Notes under the pieces: generated by a model | Database searches by the model: none | What the model saw: only the letters and a program-made list of their open reading frames with translations | Told to the model about the DNA's origin: nothing | In this document: positions 53,174-61,458 of the stretch, piece after piece | How positions within the stretch are numbered: the stretch's first letter is position 1 | Layout of the letters: every line of letters starts with the position of its first letter | Assembly: GCA_026707285.1 (NCBI GenBank) | Contig: JAPOXD010000019.1 | Coordinates: 62,001-126,000, forward strand | Direction of reading: 5' to 3' | Origin: Chloroflexota bacterium | GTDB taxonomy: Bacteria > Chloroflexota > UBA11872 | DNA: 64,000 nucleotides | Program-made: the position numbers and the translations under genes

Positions 53174-54220
53174 ATGAAGACCTACCGCGCCGCCATTCTC
53201 GGCCTGGGCCGCATGGGCAACACCATCGACGACGAGATCCCGCCGTCACGCGACTTCATGCTGCCCTATGGCTTGCCCGGGGCCTGCCAGGCCGTCGAGC
53301 AGCTCGATTTGGTGGCGGGGTGCGACCTGCTGCCCGAGAAGCGCGCCAACTTCAGCGAGCGCTGGGGCGTGTCGGCGGTTTACGAAGACCTCGACGAGAT
53401 GATCGCCAAGGAGCAACCCGACCTCGTCGCCATCTGCACGCGGGCCGACGTGCACTCGGAGCTGGCCGTCCGCGTGGCGAACGCCGGCGTGCCCATGATG
53501 TACCTGGAAAAGGCCATTGCCTGCTCACCCCGCGAGGCCGACGACGTGCTGGCGGCCTGCCAGGCGCACGGCACCGTGTTCAACTCGGGCGTCCTCAATC
53601 GCTTCTCGAAGACCTTCGGCGCGGCGCGCGACCTGATCGTTCAGGGCCGCATTGGCGAGCCAAAGGCCGCGATCCAATTCCCCGCACGGAGCCTGCTGCA
53701 CGGCCACATCCATTCGGTCGACGCACTTTCGTATCTGCTCGGCGACCCCCGAATCGCGCGCGTGCGCGGGGAGCTGCATCCCCGTGATCTCGAGATTGTC
53801 GACGGCAGGCTCGACGACGACCCGATGGCGACCTATCACCTGGAATTCGAGAACGGGGTGGAGGCGTGGAACATTTCGGCCGGGCAACACGAATTCGAGA
53901 TCGTGGGAACCGAAGGCGTCGTGCGCACGCTCAACAACGCCGAGGGTTTGTCCCTGCGCATCAACCAGCCCACCGACTCGACGCGCCACCGCGAGTGGCA
54001 CGCCGAGCCGCTGCCCGAGGTCGAGAAATCAAGCTCGGTCGTGGCCTGCCTGGAGGACTTGATCGAGGCCCACGAAACGGGACGGCCGACGCTGAATCAC
54101 ATCGAGCAGGCGCACCACGTCACGGAAGCGTGCTTCGCCATCGCCGAAAGCCATCGCCAGGGCGGCGCCTGGGTGGACCTGCCGCTGACTGACCGCGATC
54201 TCTACATCTATCACGTGTAG
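53174..54220 (+). CDS. Gfo/Idh/MocA family oxidoreductase
   Basis: 348 aa, ATG after CAGGAGATCGAC. ILGLGRMGNTIDDE is the Rossmann turn; MMYLEKAIACSPRE is the EKP-like motif with Ala instead of Pro; LLHGHIHSVDALSYLLGD covers catalytic Asp/His. The N-terminus is longer between strand 1 and helix 2 (GNTIDDEIPPSRDF) than in the other five copies. Substrate unknown. Confidence 0.84.
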   Translation: MKTYRAAILGLGRMGNTIDDEIPPSRDFMLPYGLPGACQAVEQLDLVAGCDLLPEKRANFSERWGVSAVYEDLDEMIAKEQPDLVAICTRADVHSELAVRVANAGVPMMYLEKAIACSPREADDVLAACQAHGTVFNSGVLNRFSKTFGAARDLIVQGRIGEPKAAIQFPARSLLHGHIHSVDALSYLLGDPRIARVRGELHPRDLEIVDGRLDDDPMATYHLEFENGVEAWNISAGQHEFEIVGTEGVVRTLNNAEGLSLRINQPTDSTRHREWHAEPLPEVEKSSSVVACLEDLIEAHETGRPTLNHIEQAHHVTEACFAIAESHRQGGAWVDLPLTDRDLYIYHV

Positions 54221-54229
54221 CGGGTGCCG

Positions 54230-54392
54230 CCGTTCGTGGTGAGTCCTTCGACCGGCTCAGTACAGGCCGGTTCGAACCACGAACAGCGCCCTTCAACTTC
54301 GCTCAGGGCGAACGGAAATTGCCCACAACTCGCCCGTCGGCCGTCGCGGAGAGCCGGTACCGTTCGTGGTGAGCCCGTCGAACCACGAACGG
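54230..54392. repeat. Long cluster of CGTTCGTGGTGAG / CACGAACG repeats
   Basis: Contains CGTTCGTGGTGAGTCC, CCGGTTCGAACCACGAAC, CAACTTCGCTCAGGGCGAAC and again CGTTCGTGGTGAGCCC with CACGAACGG. Complementary halves can fold into hairpins. It fills the gap before the convergent VOC gene. Confidence 0.7.
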
Positions 54393-54405
54393 TGCTTCGG
54401 CCGGC

Positions 54406-54891
54406 CTAGTCGGTCGTTTGCACCGAATCCCGCACCCGCCGCGCGAACTCCGAATCCATGTCGGCGTCTGGATCCGGCTGGGTGAACACCACCAGGTGCC
54501 CGTCGGCGTCGCGGAAGTGCAGGTCGCGCGTGTTCCAGGGAGTGCGCATTGGACCTTCGACCGTGCCGCCGGACTCGCCGGAGGCAATGGCCGCCCGCGC
54601 GTCCAGGTCCTCGTCCCCGGCGGCGAACGAGACGCGCACGCCCGACGCCTGGTCCTCGGGATCGCGTCCCGGCACCAGCAGGATGTCCTGGTATCGAAAC
54701 CGCCGCAGGTGGACCAGCACCGGCTCACCCTCGGGGCCGGGCAGCACCGCCAGCTCCACAAATCCGAGACCGCTCACATACCACTGCCGCGAGGCGGCCA
54801 TGTCCGAGACCTCGAACGTGACGAACTGCGGCATCACGTAGATGCCGCGGTCGATGGTCGTGCTTGGAAGCGTGGCGTCAGGCGCAGTCAT
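54406..54891 (-). CDS. Glyoxalase/bleomycin-resistance (VOC) family protein
   Basis: About 161 aa from ATG 54891 (54912 is an alternative). VTFEVSDMAASRQWYVSGLGFVELAVLP is the first beta-alpha-beta-beta-beta module and TRDLHFRDADGHLVVFTQPDP the second, ending with the metal-binding-type DxDGHLVVF. VOC dimers are metal-dependent dioxygenases, isomerases or binders; function here unknown. It follows MoeB on the same strand by 47 bp. Confidence 0.8.
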   Translation of the reverse strand: MTAPDATLPSTTIDRGIYVMPQFVTFEVSDMAASRQWYVSGLGFVELAVLPGPEGEPVLVHLRRFRYQDILLVPGRDPEDQASGVRVSFAAGDEDLDARAAIASGESGGTVEGPMRTPWNTRDLHFRDADGHLVVFTQPDPDADMDSEFARRVRDSVQTTD

Positions 54892-54938
54892 CGAAGGATT
54901 CCGGTGGCCCATGCTGCGTGCAGCATGGGAACGCGCTC

Positions 54939-55778
54939 CTACCCCGCGACGCCGGCCTCAACCGGCTGCGAGGCGCGGTCGCCGCCGGCGAAGCCGCAGA
55001 ATTCCTCGTAGTCGATCAGCTCGGTGACGGTGGGGGAGTCGCCGCACAGCGGGCAGTCCGGGTCTCGCCGGAGCTTGAGCTCGCGAAACTCCATGGCCAG
55101 CGCGTCGAACAGCAGCAGACGTCCGGCCAGCGTGTCGCCCGTGCCCAGGATCACCTTGATCGTCTCCGTCGCCTGGATGAGGCCGACCAGGCCCGGCAGC
55201 ACGCCCAGCACGCCGGCCTCGGAGCAGCTTGGCGCCATCTCGGGCGGCGGCGGCGTTGGGTAGAGGCAGCGGTAGCAGCCTTCGCCCGGAACGAAGATGG
55301 TCGACATGCCCTCGAACCGCAGCACGCTGCCGTCCACCACCGGCTTGCCCAGCATGTACGCGGCGTCATTGACCAGGTAGCGCGTGGGGAAGTTGTCGCA
55401 GCCGTTCACGATCACGTCGTAGCCGCCCAGGACCTCCATCGCGTTTTCGGAGGTCAGCGGCTCGTTGTGCTCGATCACCTCCACGTCCGAGTTGAGCCCG
55501 GTGAGGGTCTCGGCCGCCGACCCGGTCTTGGGCAGCCCTACGCGGTCCTCGCGGTGCAGGATCTGTCGCTGCAAGTTGGAGCGATCGACGACGTCGAAGT
55601 CCACCACGCCGAGCCTGCCCACGCCGGCCGCAGCCAGGTAGTAGAGCACCGGCGAGCCCAGCCCGCCGGCTCCAATCGCCACCACGCTGGCGTTCAAGAG
55701 CTTCTGCTGACCGACGACGCCAACCTCCGGCAGCAGCATGTGCCGGCTGTATCGCTGAACCTGCTCGACGTTGAACAC
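54939..55778 (-). CDS. moeB: MoeB/ThiF-type adenylyltransferase
   Basis: 279 aa from GTG 55778. RYSRHMLLPEVG is the N-terminal family hallmark, IGAGGLGSP the ATP-binding loop, DFDVVDRSNLQRQ the next strand, NGCDNFPTRYLVND the substrate loop and the Cys pairs GCYRCLYP and DCPLCGD the zinc site. It activates the C-terminal glycine of a ubiquitin-like sulfur carrier (MoaD or ThiS). The rhodanese gene 45 bp upstream is the usual sulfur donor partner. No MoaD/ThiS is in the window. Confidence 0.88.
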   Translation of the reverse strand: MFNVEQVQRYSRHMLLPEVGVVGQQKLLNASVVAIGAGGLGSPVLYYLAAAGVGRLGVVDFDVVDRSNLQRQILHREDRVGLPKTGSAAETLTGLNSDVEVIEHNEPLTSENAMEVLGGYDVIVNGCDNFPTRYLVNDAAYMLGKPVVDGSVLRFEGMSTIFVPGEGCYRCLYPTPPPPEMAPSCSEAGVLGVLPGLVGLIQATETIKVILGTGDTLAGRLLLFDALAMEFRELKLRRDPDCPLCGDSPTVTELIDYEEFCGFAGGDRASQPVEAGVAG

Positions 55779-55823
55779 GCGCCTACCCTCGTTCCCTAGA
55801 CCTCAACATGCGCCGTGCCGGCC

Positions 55824-56177
55824 CTAGTGGCCGGCGGGCGGCTCCTCGGTGTCGTAGCCGGCGGCCTCCCAGGCCTCCATGCCGCCCTGCATGTTATAGG
55901 CCTGATTCAGCCCCAGGGCGGTCGCCATCTGCGTGGCGACGCCGCTGGTCTGGCCGACGTTGCAAATGAATAGGATCGGCTTGTCGGTCGGGATGGCCTC
56001 GGTGGGACGCGCCAGGATGTCTTCGAGCGGCACGTACTCCGCCCCGGGCATGGCCGGAAACGGGAACTGTGTCCGAACGTCGATCACCCGAACCTCGTCC
56101 TGCTCGACCAGCTTCTTGGCCTCGTGGACGTCGACTTCGTTGGAGGGCATTTGTGCTGCAGCCACGTTAAACCTCAC
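55824..56177 (-). CDS. Rhodanese-like sulfurtransferase
   Basis: 117 aa from GTG 56177 (ATG 56150 alternative). EVRVIDVRTQFPFPAMPGAEYVPLEDI and ILFICNVGQTSGVATQMATALGLNQAYNMQGGMEAW: the active-site loop is CNVGQTSG with the persulfide-forming Cys. Single-domain, cytoplasmic. It precedes moeB and likely supplies sulfur for thiocarboxylation of a MoaD/ThiS-type carrier, in Moco, thiamine or cysteine synthesis. Confidence 0.88.
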   Translation of the reverse strand: MRFNVAAAQMPSNEVDVHEAKKLVEQDEVRVIDVRTQFPFPAMPGAEYVPLEDILARPTEAIPTDKPILFICNVGQTSGVATQMATALGLNQAYNMQGGMEAWEAAGYDTEEPPAGH

Positions 56178-56367
56178 CGCCGGGAAACCACCCGCCTCTT
56201 GTTGCGATCTTCGCGCCGCGTCCGCCGCGAGTCAATCCCAGCACGGCGGAGGCGGCGAATTCCCCGCGCCAGCGACCTGTCGAAAAGCCGCATGCGGCTT
56301 TTCTCACCGAGCACCTCGCCAGACGCGGCTATGATTCAGGGTGCGTGCCACCCGGGCGGAGACCACC

Positions 56368-57939
56368 GTGAACCCAGCCGACCTGCGGACCCGCCTCGCC
56401 GAGGCCAATCTGCCGGACGACGCCGCCCAAGCCCTGTCCACCCGCTTGGACGACGGCGACGCCAACTCCGCCAGCGTCGCGCGCGCCCTCGGGCTGCCGT
56501 GGACGCCCGGGCACGCACGACCGCTCGCGATCGCCCCGGTGCAAAACGCCCTGGAGTCGGAGCATTTGGCGCCGCCCCAGGCAGTAGCCGCCATCGTCGA
56601 GCATGTGACGGCTCACGACGCTCGAGCAACTGCGGCTCAGACCTCGCACGCTCCGCTGCGCCTCCTCTGTATGCACGGACCCAACGGCGTGGGCAAGACG
56701 GCCGCGGCGCGAACGATGGCGCGCGCCCTGGACCGACCCTGCGAGGTCATCGACCTGGCGCAACTCGGCACGGCCGAGGAAATCTGGCGGCGCGACGGCC
56801 AGCCGGGCGCGCTCATGGGCGCCGTCGAGCGGGCGCAATCCGCGGAGGCCGTGGTCGTGCTGGCCGGGATCGATCGCGCGGCCGAGCGTTGGGGCGCCCA
56901 GGCCAGCACGCTCCTGGCCCGGCTGACCGATCCCCATCGCCGCGCCGACGTCGTCGACCCATACTTCGGCGTTCCATTCGACCTGTCGCGCTTGCTCCTG
57001 GTCGTCACCTGCCGCTGGACCCAACCGCTGGCGACGGACGACTTGTCGAGACTGGATCGCGCAGAGTTTCCCGGTTTGCTGATCAATCAGAAGGCCGAGT
57101 TGGCCCGGCGAACCCTGATCCCGGCCGCGCTCGCCGACCATGGGCTGTCGCCCGACGCTCTGACGTTTGACGGCAACGCCCTGCTGGTACTGATCCGGAG
57201 CTACACCGACGAGGCTGGCGTCGCGCACCTGGACGAGCTTCTGCGGTGCGTCGTTCGCCGGTCACTGGTCGCCGGCACGCTGCGCGGCGGCGACCAGGGC
57301 GTCGTTGCGAGCGAGCACCTCTTCGATCTGGCCGGTCGGCCGCCCGTCCCCGAGCGTCCCGACCGCCGCGCGCAGCGCCGCGGTCTCACGGCCGCGCTGG
57401 TGGTTGATGAGCGTGGCGGCCGGCACGGCGCCGTGATGGCCGTGCTGATGCCGGGACTCGGCCACGCGTTGGTTTCGGGGCTGGGTCGGATCTCGATGCT
57501 GGACTCGAACGGCGCCAATGTCTCAGGGGAGCTGGCCGTCGTCACGGCGGCTATCCGCTCGCGCCTGTCGGACCTCGATGTGTCGGCGCGCTTCATGCAG
57601 GAATTCGACATGCAGGTGCATGTTCCGGCAAGCCGGATCGCCGACGACTCCGGTTCGATCGGCCTCGCCGTGTCCATCGCCATTGTGTCCCTCGCCCGCG
57701 ATCGCCCGGTAGACCCGGAACTCGCCGCCACCGGCAGCCTGTCGGTCGACGGTCGGATCGAGCCGACCGTCGCCATCGCGCCCAAGATGCTGGCGGCCCA
57801 TCGCGCTGGCGTGCGTCGGGTCCTGCTGCCGCGCGGCAACGAACGCGACCTGGACGACCTGCCGCCCCGGATCCACGACGACATCACCTTTATTCCGGTG
57901 GACGACATCGCGCAGGCGCTGCACGTCGCGCTGCGCTGA
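56368..57939 (+). CDS. Lon-like protein with degraded ATPase and protease motifs
   Basis: 523 aa from GTG 56368 (GGAG 7 nt upstream). It lacks the Lon N-domain and aligns along AAA+ and protease parts of Lon. Walker A GPNGVGKT is intact, but Walker B (LLDEIDK in Lon) reads VLAGIDR, sensor-1 N is Arg (VVTCR) and the sensor-2 arginine of YTREAGVR is lost (YTDEAGVA). In the protease part the catalytic serine context is DDSGSIG (PKDGPSAG in Lon), while the GGLKEK lysine is Ala (VAIAPK). LAAHRAG and LLPRGNERDLDDLP match Lon strongly. An intact frame with lost catalytic residues points to a pseudoenzyme or scaffold role. Confidence 0.78.
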   Translation: MNPADLRTRLAEANLPDDAAQALSTRLDDGDANSASVARALGLPWTPGHARPLAIAPVQNALESEHLAPPQAVAAIVEHVTAHDARATAAQTSHAPLRLLCMHGPNGVGKTAAARTMARALDRPCEVIDLAQLGTAEEIWRRDGQPGALMGAVERAQSAEAVVVLAGIDRAAERWGAQASTLLARLTDPHRRADVVDPYFGVPFDLSRLLLVVTCRWTQPLATDDLSRLDRAEFPGLLINQKAELARRTLIPAALADHGLSPDALTFDGNALLVLIRSYTDEAGVAHLDELLRCVVRRSLVAGTLRGGDQGVVASEHLFDLAGRPPVPERPDRRAQRRGLTAALVVDERGGRHGAVMAVLMPGLGHALVSGLGRISMLDSNGANVSGELAVVTAAIRSRLSDLDVSARFMQEFDMQVHVPASRIADDSGSIGLAVSIAIVSLARDRPVDPELAATGSLSVDGRIEPTVAIAPKMLAAHRAGVRRVLLPRGNERDLDDLPPRIHDDITFIPVDDIAQALHVALR

Positions 57940-57994
57940 GTCCGGGTACAGCCGCCGCCCACAGAGGCGCCGCCCGGCATTGGCCTGAACTGGC

Positions 57995-59026
57995 ATGCGG
58001 CGTCGCGTAGGAATCGCAGGAGCGCTCGCGGTCGGGATGGCCCTCGTCGTGCTGGGCGTCCTGGCGCTGGGGTGGGCGATTCGAGGCTCCGCGGATGCAC
58101 CCCAGATAGCGCGGCCGCCCGCTGACCTACCCGATCCGCACGAGCGAATGATGTTCGACTCGGCCTACGACCAACGCCTCAGCCGCGACGCCATCCCACC
58201 CATCTACCAGCCGCACTTCGTGGCCGCCGCCGTAGCGCCGCTCCAGCCGGACGAGCTGGTCATCGGGCTGGTCGTCGACGGCGAGGCGCGGGCCTACCCC
58301 GTCACGACGCTCAATCGGCGCGAGATGGTCAACGACGTCGTCGGCGGCACACCGGTGCTCGTCACCTGGTGACCGCTCTGCTACACTGGTCTCGTGCACG
58401 ACCGGCGGTTCGAGGGCCGGACCCTGGTCTTCGGCAATCAGGGCGCGCTGTACAAGACGGCCATGACGTGGTTCGACCACGGGACGGGCAGCATCTGGAG
58501 CCAGCCGATCGGCCGAGCCCTGGTCGGCGAACTGCGGGGCGCGACGCTCACCCAGATTCCCTCGACCCTGGATACCTGGGAGGGCTTCCACGCCCGGCAC
58601 CCCGATGCGCTGGTCCTGTCCAACGGCCTCGACGGACCGCGGCTCATCCTCGCGTCGCCGCGGGAGAACTGGGTGATCGGCCTTGCCCTTGGGGACGCGG
58701 CCGCAGCCGTCGACTTCAGCCACGCGCGTGCCGCGGCCCTGGTGCAGCTGACGGTGGGTAATGAGCCCGTGGCGGTCTGGGTCGACTCGACTACCGGAAC
58801 CGTGCGGGCTTATCTGCGGCGGGTGGCGAATCGCCTGCTGGATTTCGAGCCGGCGGGCGACGGCGCCCTGCGCGACCGCGAAACGGGATCTCTCTGGAGC
58901 GCGGCAAAGGGCCTGGCGCTCAGCGGTCCGCTTGCCGGCCAAGCCCTCAGCCCGGTGCCGTGGACGTCCGCGTTCGACTGGGCCTGGCGCGACTTTTACC
59001 CGAATTCCACGTTTATTGGGGCCTGA
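57995..59026 (+). CDS. DUF3179 protein with in-frame UGA (candidate selenoprotein)
   Basis: One continuous frame of 343 residues interrupted only by TGA at 58370-58372 (codon 126). Before it: an N-terminal membrane helix (ALAVGMALVVLGVLALGWAI), DAIPPIYQPHFVAA, LQPDELVIGLVVDGEARAYP and EMVNDVVGGTPVLVTW. After it: PLCYTGLVHDRRFEG, FGNQGALYKTAMTWFDHGTG and SIWSQPIGRALVGELRG. DUF3179 proteins carry VTYCPLCxTG here, so UGA replaces the first Cys of CPLC (UPLC). Downstream is intact for 217 codons. Alternatives are a nonsense mutation or sequencing error. Function of the family is unknown; a thiol-type redox role is inferred. Confidence 0.75.
58386..58405 (+). promoter_or_regulatory. Candidate bacterial SECIS stem-loop
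   Basis: CTGGTC (58386-58391) and GACCGG (58400-58405) form a 6-bp stem with one U-G pair around the loop TCGTGCAC. The stem begins 13 nt after the UGA and the loop 19 nt after it, within the range seen for bacterial SECIS elements. The loop lacks G in its first two positions, a weak point. Confidence 0.4.
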
Positions 59027-59256
59027 ATTCGCCTGAGATTGCCGTTTGGGCGATGCGGCCCGAGCAATCGCACACCGAGAGAGCGGGAGTTTTTTGGCAC
59101 GTTCGGCGTTTAACTTCGATGCCGAATTACTTCCGCAATGAACCGCGAATGCGGCCTGACCGGTTGGCGCATTGCGGCCGTGGGGTATGAGCAAATCTAC
59201 ACACGGCGTCGACGCAGTGGGACAATTGACCACTTCGAACCCGATTTCGCGCACCC

Positions 59257-60564
59257 ATGCAAGACTCCCGGTCTCCGGCAAGCGCCGCGATGTCCGCCAT
59301 GCGTCATGCAGGGCGCGAGATTGTCGAATCTCTGCAGCTTGCGGTGGCGCCGATCGTGGTGGGTGCGTTCATGGCGTGGGAACGCCTGGAATCCGGCGTC
59401 GCCTTCAACTTGGCGTCCAAGCGGTTCAGGAACAACCCCTACCCGATGTACCGGGAGGTGCAGCAGCAAGATCCAGTTCACCGCCTGCGGCTGGTCGACG
59501 CGTGGGCGCTGACGCGCTACGACGACGTGGATGAATTGCTGCGCGATCATCGACGCTTCGGCAACGAGGGGCGCGACTACGGCTATCTCGACTACGTCAC
59601 GCTGCTCGACCTCGATCCGCCCGATCACACCAGGCTGCGGTCGCTCGTCTCCAAGGCGTTCACGCGGCGAACGGTTGCGGACCTCGAGTCCCGGATTCAG
59701 CGAATCGTCGACGAACGCCTGGACGCCGTCGCCGATCGGAAGCAGTTCGACCTGATCGAGGCCCTGGCCTACCCGCTGCCTATGATCGTGATCGCCGAGA
59801 TGCTGGGCGTGCCCGCGCAGGACATGGATCGGTTCGAGGCCTGGTCCAAGGACATCGCCCTGGTTGTCGAGCCGGTGCTTCGCGGCCGGGATATCCGTCG
59901 AGCCCGAAAGGCGAGCGATGCGTTATTCGAGTATTTCGAGGGCATCATCGAGCAACGACAGCGCGACCCGCAGGACGACCTGATCAGCGCGCTGCTGGCG
60001 GCCGAGGAGTCCGGCGATCAGCTGACCCGCGACGAGATGCTGGGAACGCTCGTCCTGCTGCTGGTGGCCGGCAACGAAACGACCCGCAATCTCATTGGCA
60101 ACGGCACGCTGGCGCTGCTCAAGAACCCGGACCAGCTGCAACGGCTCTCCGAGGATCCGAGCCTGTTGAACTCAGCCATCGAGGAGCTGCTGCGCTACGA
60201 CAGCCCGGTCCAACTGGACTCGCGCATCGCTCGCGAGGACGTGGTGCTCGGGGGCAAGCGCATTCGCGCGGGTCAGCAGGTCATCGCCGTGCTCGGAGCG
60301 GCGAATCGGGACCCCGCGGCCTTTGACCGACCCGACACGCTGGACATCGGGCGCGGTGAGAAGAACCACCTGGCGTTTGGACGCGGCATCCACTATTGCC
60401 TCGGTTCGTCGCTGGCGATTCTCGAAGGCCGCATTGCCTTCACCAGCATCCTGGCGCGGTATGCCTCCATCCGGCTGGTTGCCGAACCTGCCGTTCGCAA
60501 TCAGATCGTGCTGCGGGGGTTGGAGGAGCTGTGGGTCGAGGTTGAGCATTCGCCGCGGACTTAG
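59257..60564 (+). CDS. Cytochrome P450
   Basis: 435 aa. VLLLVAGNETTRN is the I-helix oxygen-activation motif, EELLRYDSP the ExxR K-helix and HLAFGRGIHYCLGSSLAILEG the haem loop with ligand Cys381. ANRDPAAFDRPD precedes it. Typical soluble bacterial class I P450 (CYP107-like spacing), requiring a ferredoxin and reductase not present nearby. The start is uncertain since ATG 59257 has no clear ribosome site; ATG 59290 is possible. Likely hydroxylates a hydrophobic compound. Confidence 0.9.
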   Translation: MQDSRSPASAAMSAMRHAGREIVESLQLAVAPIVVGAFMAWERLESGVAFNLASKRFRNNPYPMYREVQQQDPVHRLRLVDAWALTRYDDVDELLRDHRRFGNEGRDYGYLDYVTLLDLDPPDHTRLRSLVSKAFTRRTVADLESRIQRIVDERLDAVADRKQFDLIEALAYPLPMIVIAEMLGVPAQDMDRFEAWSKDIALVVEPVLRGRDIRRARKASDALFEYFEGIIEQRQRDPQDDLISALLAAEESGDQLTRDEMLGTLVLLLVAGNETTRNLIGNGTLALLKNPDQLQRLSEDPSLLNSAIEELLRYDSPVQLDSRIAREDVVLGGKRIRAGQQVIAVLGAANRDPAAFDRPDTLDIGRGEKNHLAFGRGIHYCLGSSLAILEGRIAFTSILARYASIRLVAEPAVRNQIVLRGLEELWVEVEHSPRT

Positions 60565-60607
60565 ACCCCGAGACTCGAGGAGCCGCGCCCCGATAGGCCC
60601 CGCGCGT

Positions 60608-60640
60608 CATTGCGAGCCGCAGGCGAGGAATCTCAGGGGC
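60608..60640. repeat. CATTGCGAG...AATCTCAGGGGC repeat
   Basis: The sequence CATTGCGAGCCGCAGGCGAG followed by GAATCTCAGGGGC belongs to a class of dispersed intergenic repeats in related genomes by my recollection. Only one copy is in this window, so it is recorded tentatively. The rest of 60565-60770 shows no gene. Confidence 0.4.
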
Positions 60641-60770
60641 GTGGAGACGACGCAACGGCCTTAGATTCTTCACGTTCGTTCGGAACGAGAGGAGGAGTCA
60701 TTCGGCATGACAGGTTGGACGCATTCGGGATGACAAATCGCCGGCCGTCCGCGTCAAGTCACCTCTGGCG

Positions 60771-61403
60771 CTAGTCCAAGTCAGCCGACGAGTCAGGGAC
60801 CGTCGACTCGCCACTCAAATTCGCGACGACTGGAATCTCGACGCAATGGTCGAGCAGGGGACACACCGCGCAGTCGATGATGAGCTTCGCCGGGGGCCGG
60901 GTCGCCCGGCAAAAGCCGGCCCGCTCGAATAGCCCAACCACGTCCCGGTTCACGAGCGAATAGAGCTGTCCGAATCCCCGGGACCTGGCTTCGGCCTTTG
61001 CCGTTTCGATCAGCTGCAAGCCGAGCTGTCGACCTCGATAGTCGTCGCTCACCGCCAGGGAGCGCAGCTCCGCCATCTGGCCAAGATCGTCGTTGGCATC
61101 GTGCTGAATCCAAAAGTCGTCCGCTGGGAGCCTGTCCGCCAGCCAAGCGATGATCTCTTGGTGGTTCGACGGCATGCCGTAGACAGCCACCGAGACGCAG
61201 CCGACGACCTCACCCGAGGGCAGGACTGCCGAGTAAAAGCGACCTAGGCTCTCATCCCCCAACATCCGGAGGACTTGCTGCGGACTCACCGGGAGCAACG
61301 CTCCTGAGCCATCCGGCCGAAACCGGTTGGCCGCGATGAGGGCCGCGACGCTTGGGATGTCGTCGAGCCTCGCGGGTCGAATCACCGCTCGCTCGTTGCC
61401 CAT
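60771..61403 (-). CDS. GNAT N-acetyltransferase, short-NAGS/ArgA-like
   Basis: 210 aa from ATG 61403. AVIRPARLDDIPSVAALIA, ELRSLAVSDDYRGRQLGLQLIETAKAEARSRGF (acetyl-CoA loop RGRQLG) and YSLVNRDVVGLFERAGF are the GNAT motifs. The C-terminal DCAVCPLLDHCVE is a Cys cluster seen in short N-acetylglutamate synthases. It may acetylate glutamate or a related amino acid. It runs opposite to the P450. Confidence 0.75.
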   Translation of the reverse strand: MGNERAVIRPARLDDIPSVAALIAANRFRPDGSGALLPVSPQQVLRMLGDESLGRFYSAVLPSGEVVGCVSVAVYGMPSNHQEIIAWLADRLPADDFWIQHDANDDLGQMAELRSLAVSDDYRGRQLGLQLIETAKAEARSRGFGQLYSLVNRDVVGLFERAGFCRATRPPAKLIIDCAVCPLLDHCVEIPVVANLSGESTVPDSSADLD

Positions 61404-61458
61404 CAATGCTCAGTCTCTCGTCGGGTCATGCGATTTCGATCGGTCGGTGTGACCGGAG

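Noticed and set aside
58394-59026. Second half of the DUF3179 protein as a separate gene
   Set aside because: The GTG start at 58394 has no ribosome site and would remove the CPLC motif; it is in the same frame as the first half, separated only by UGA.
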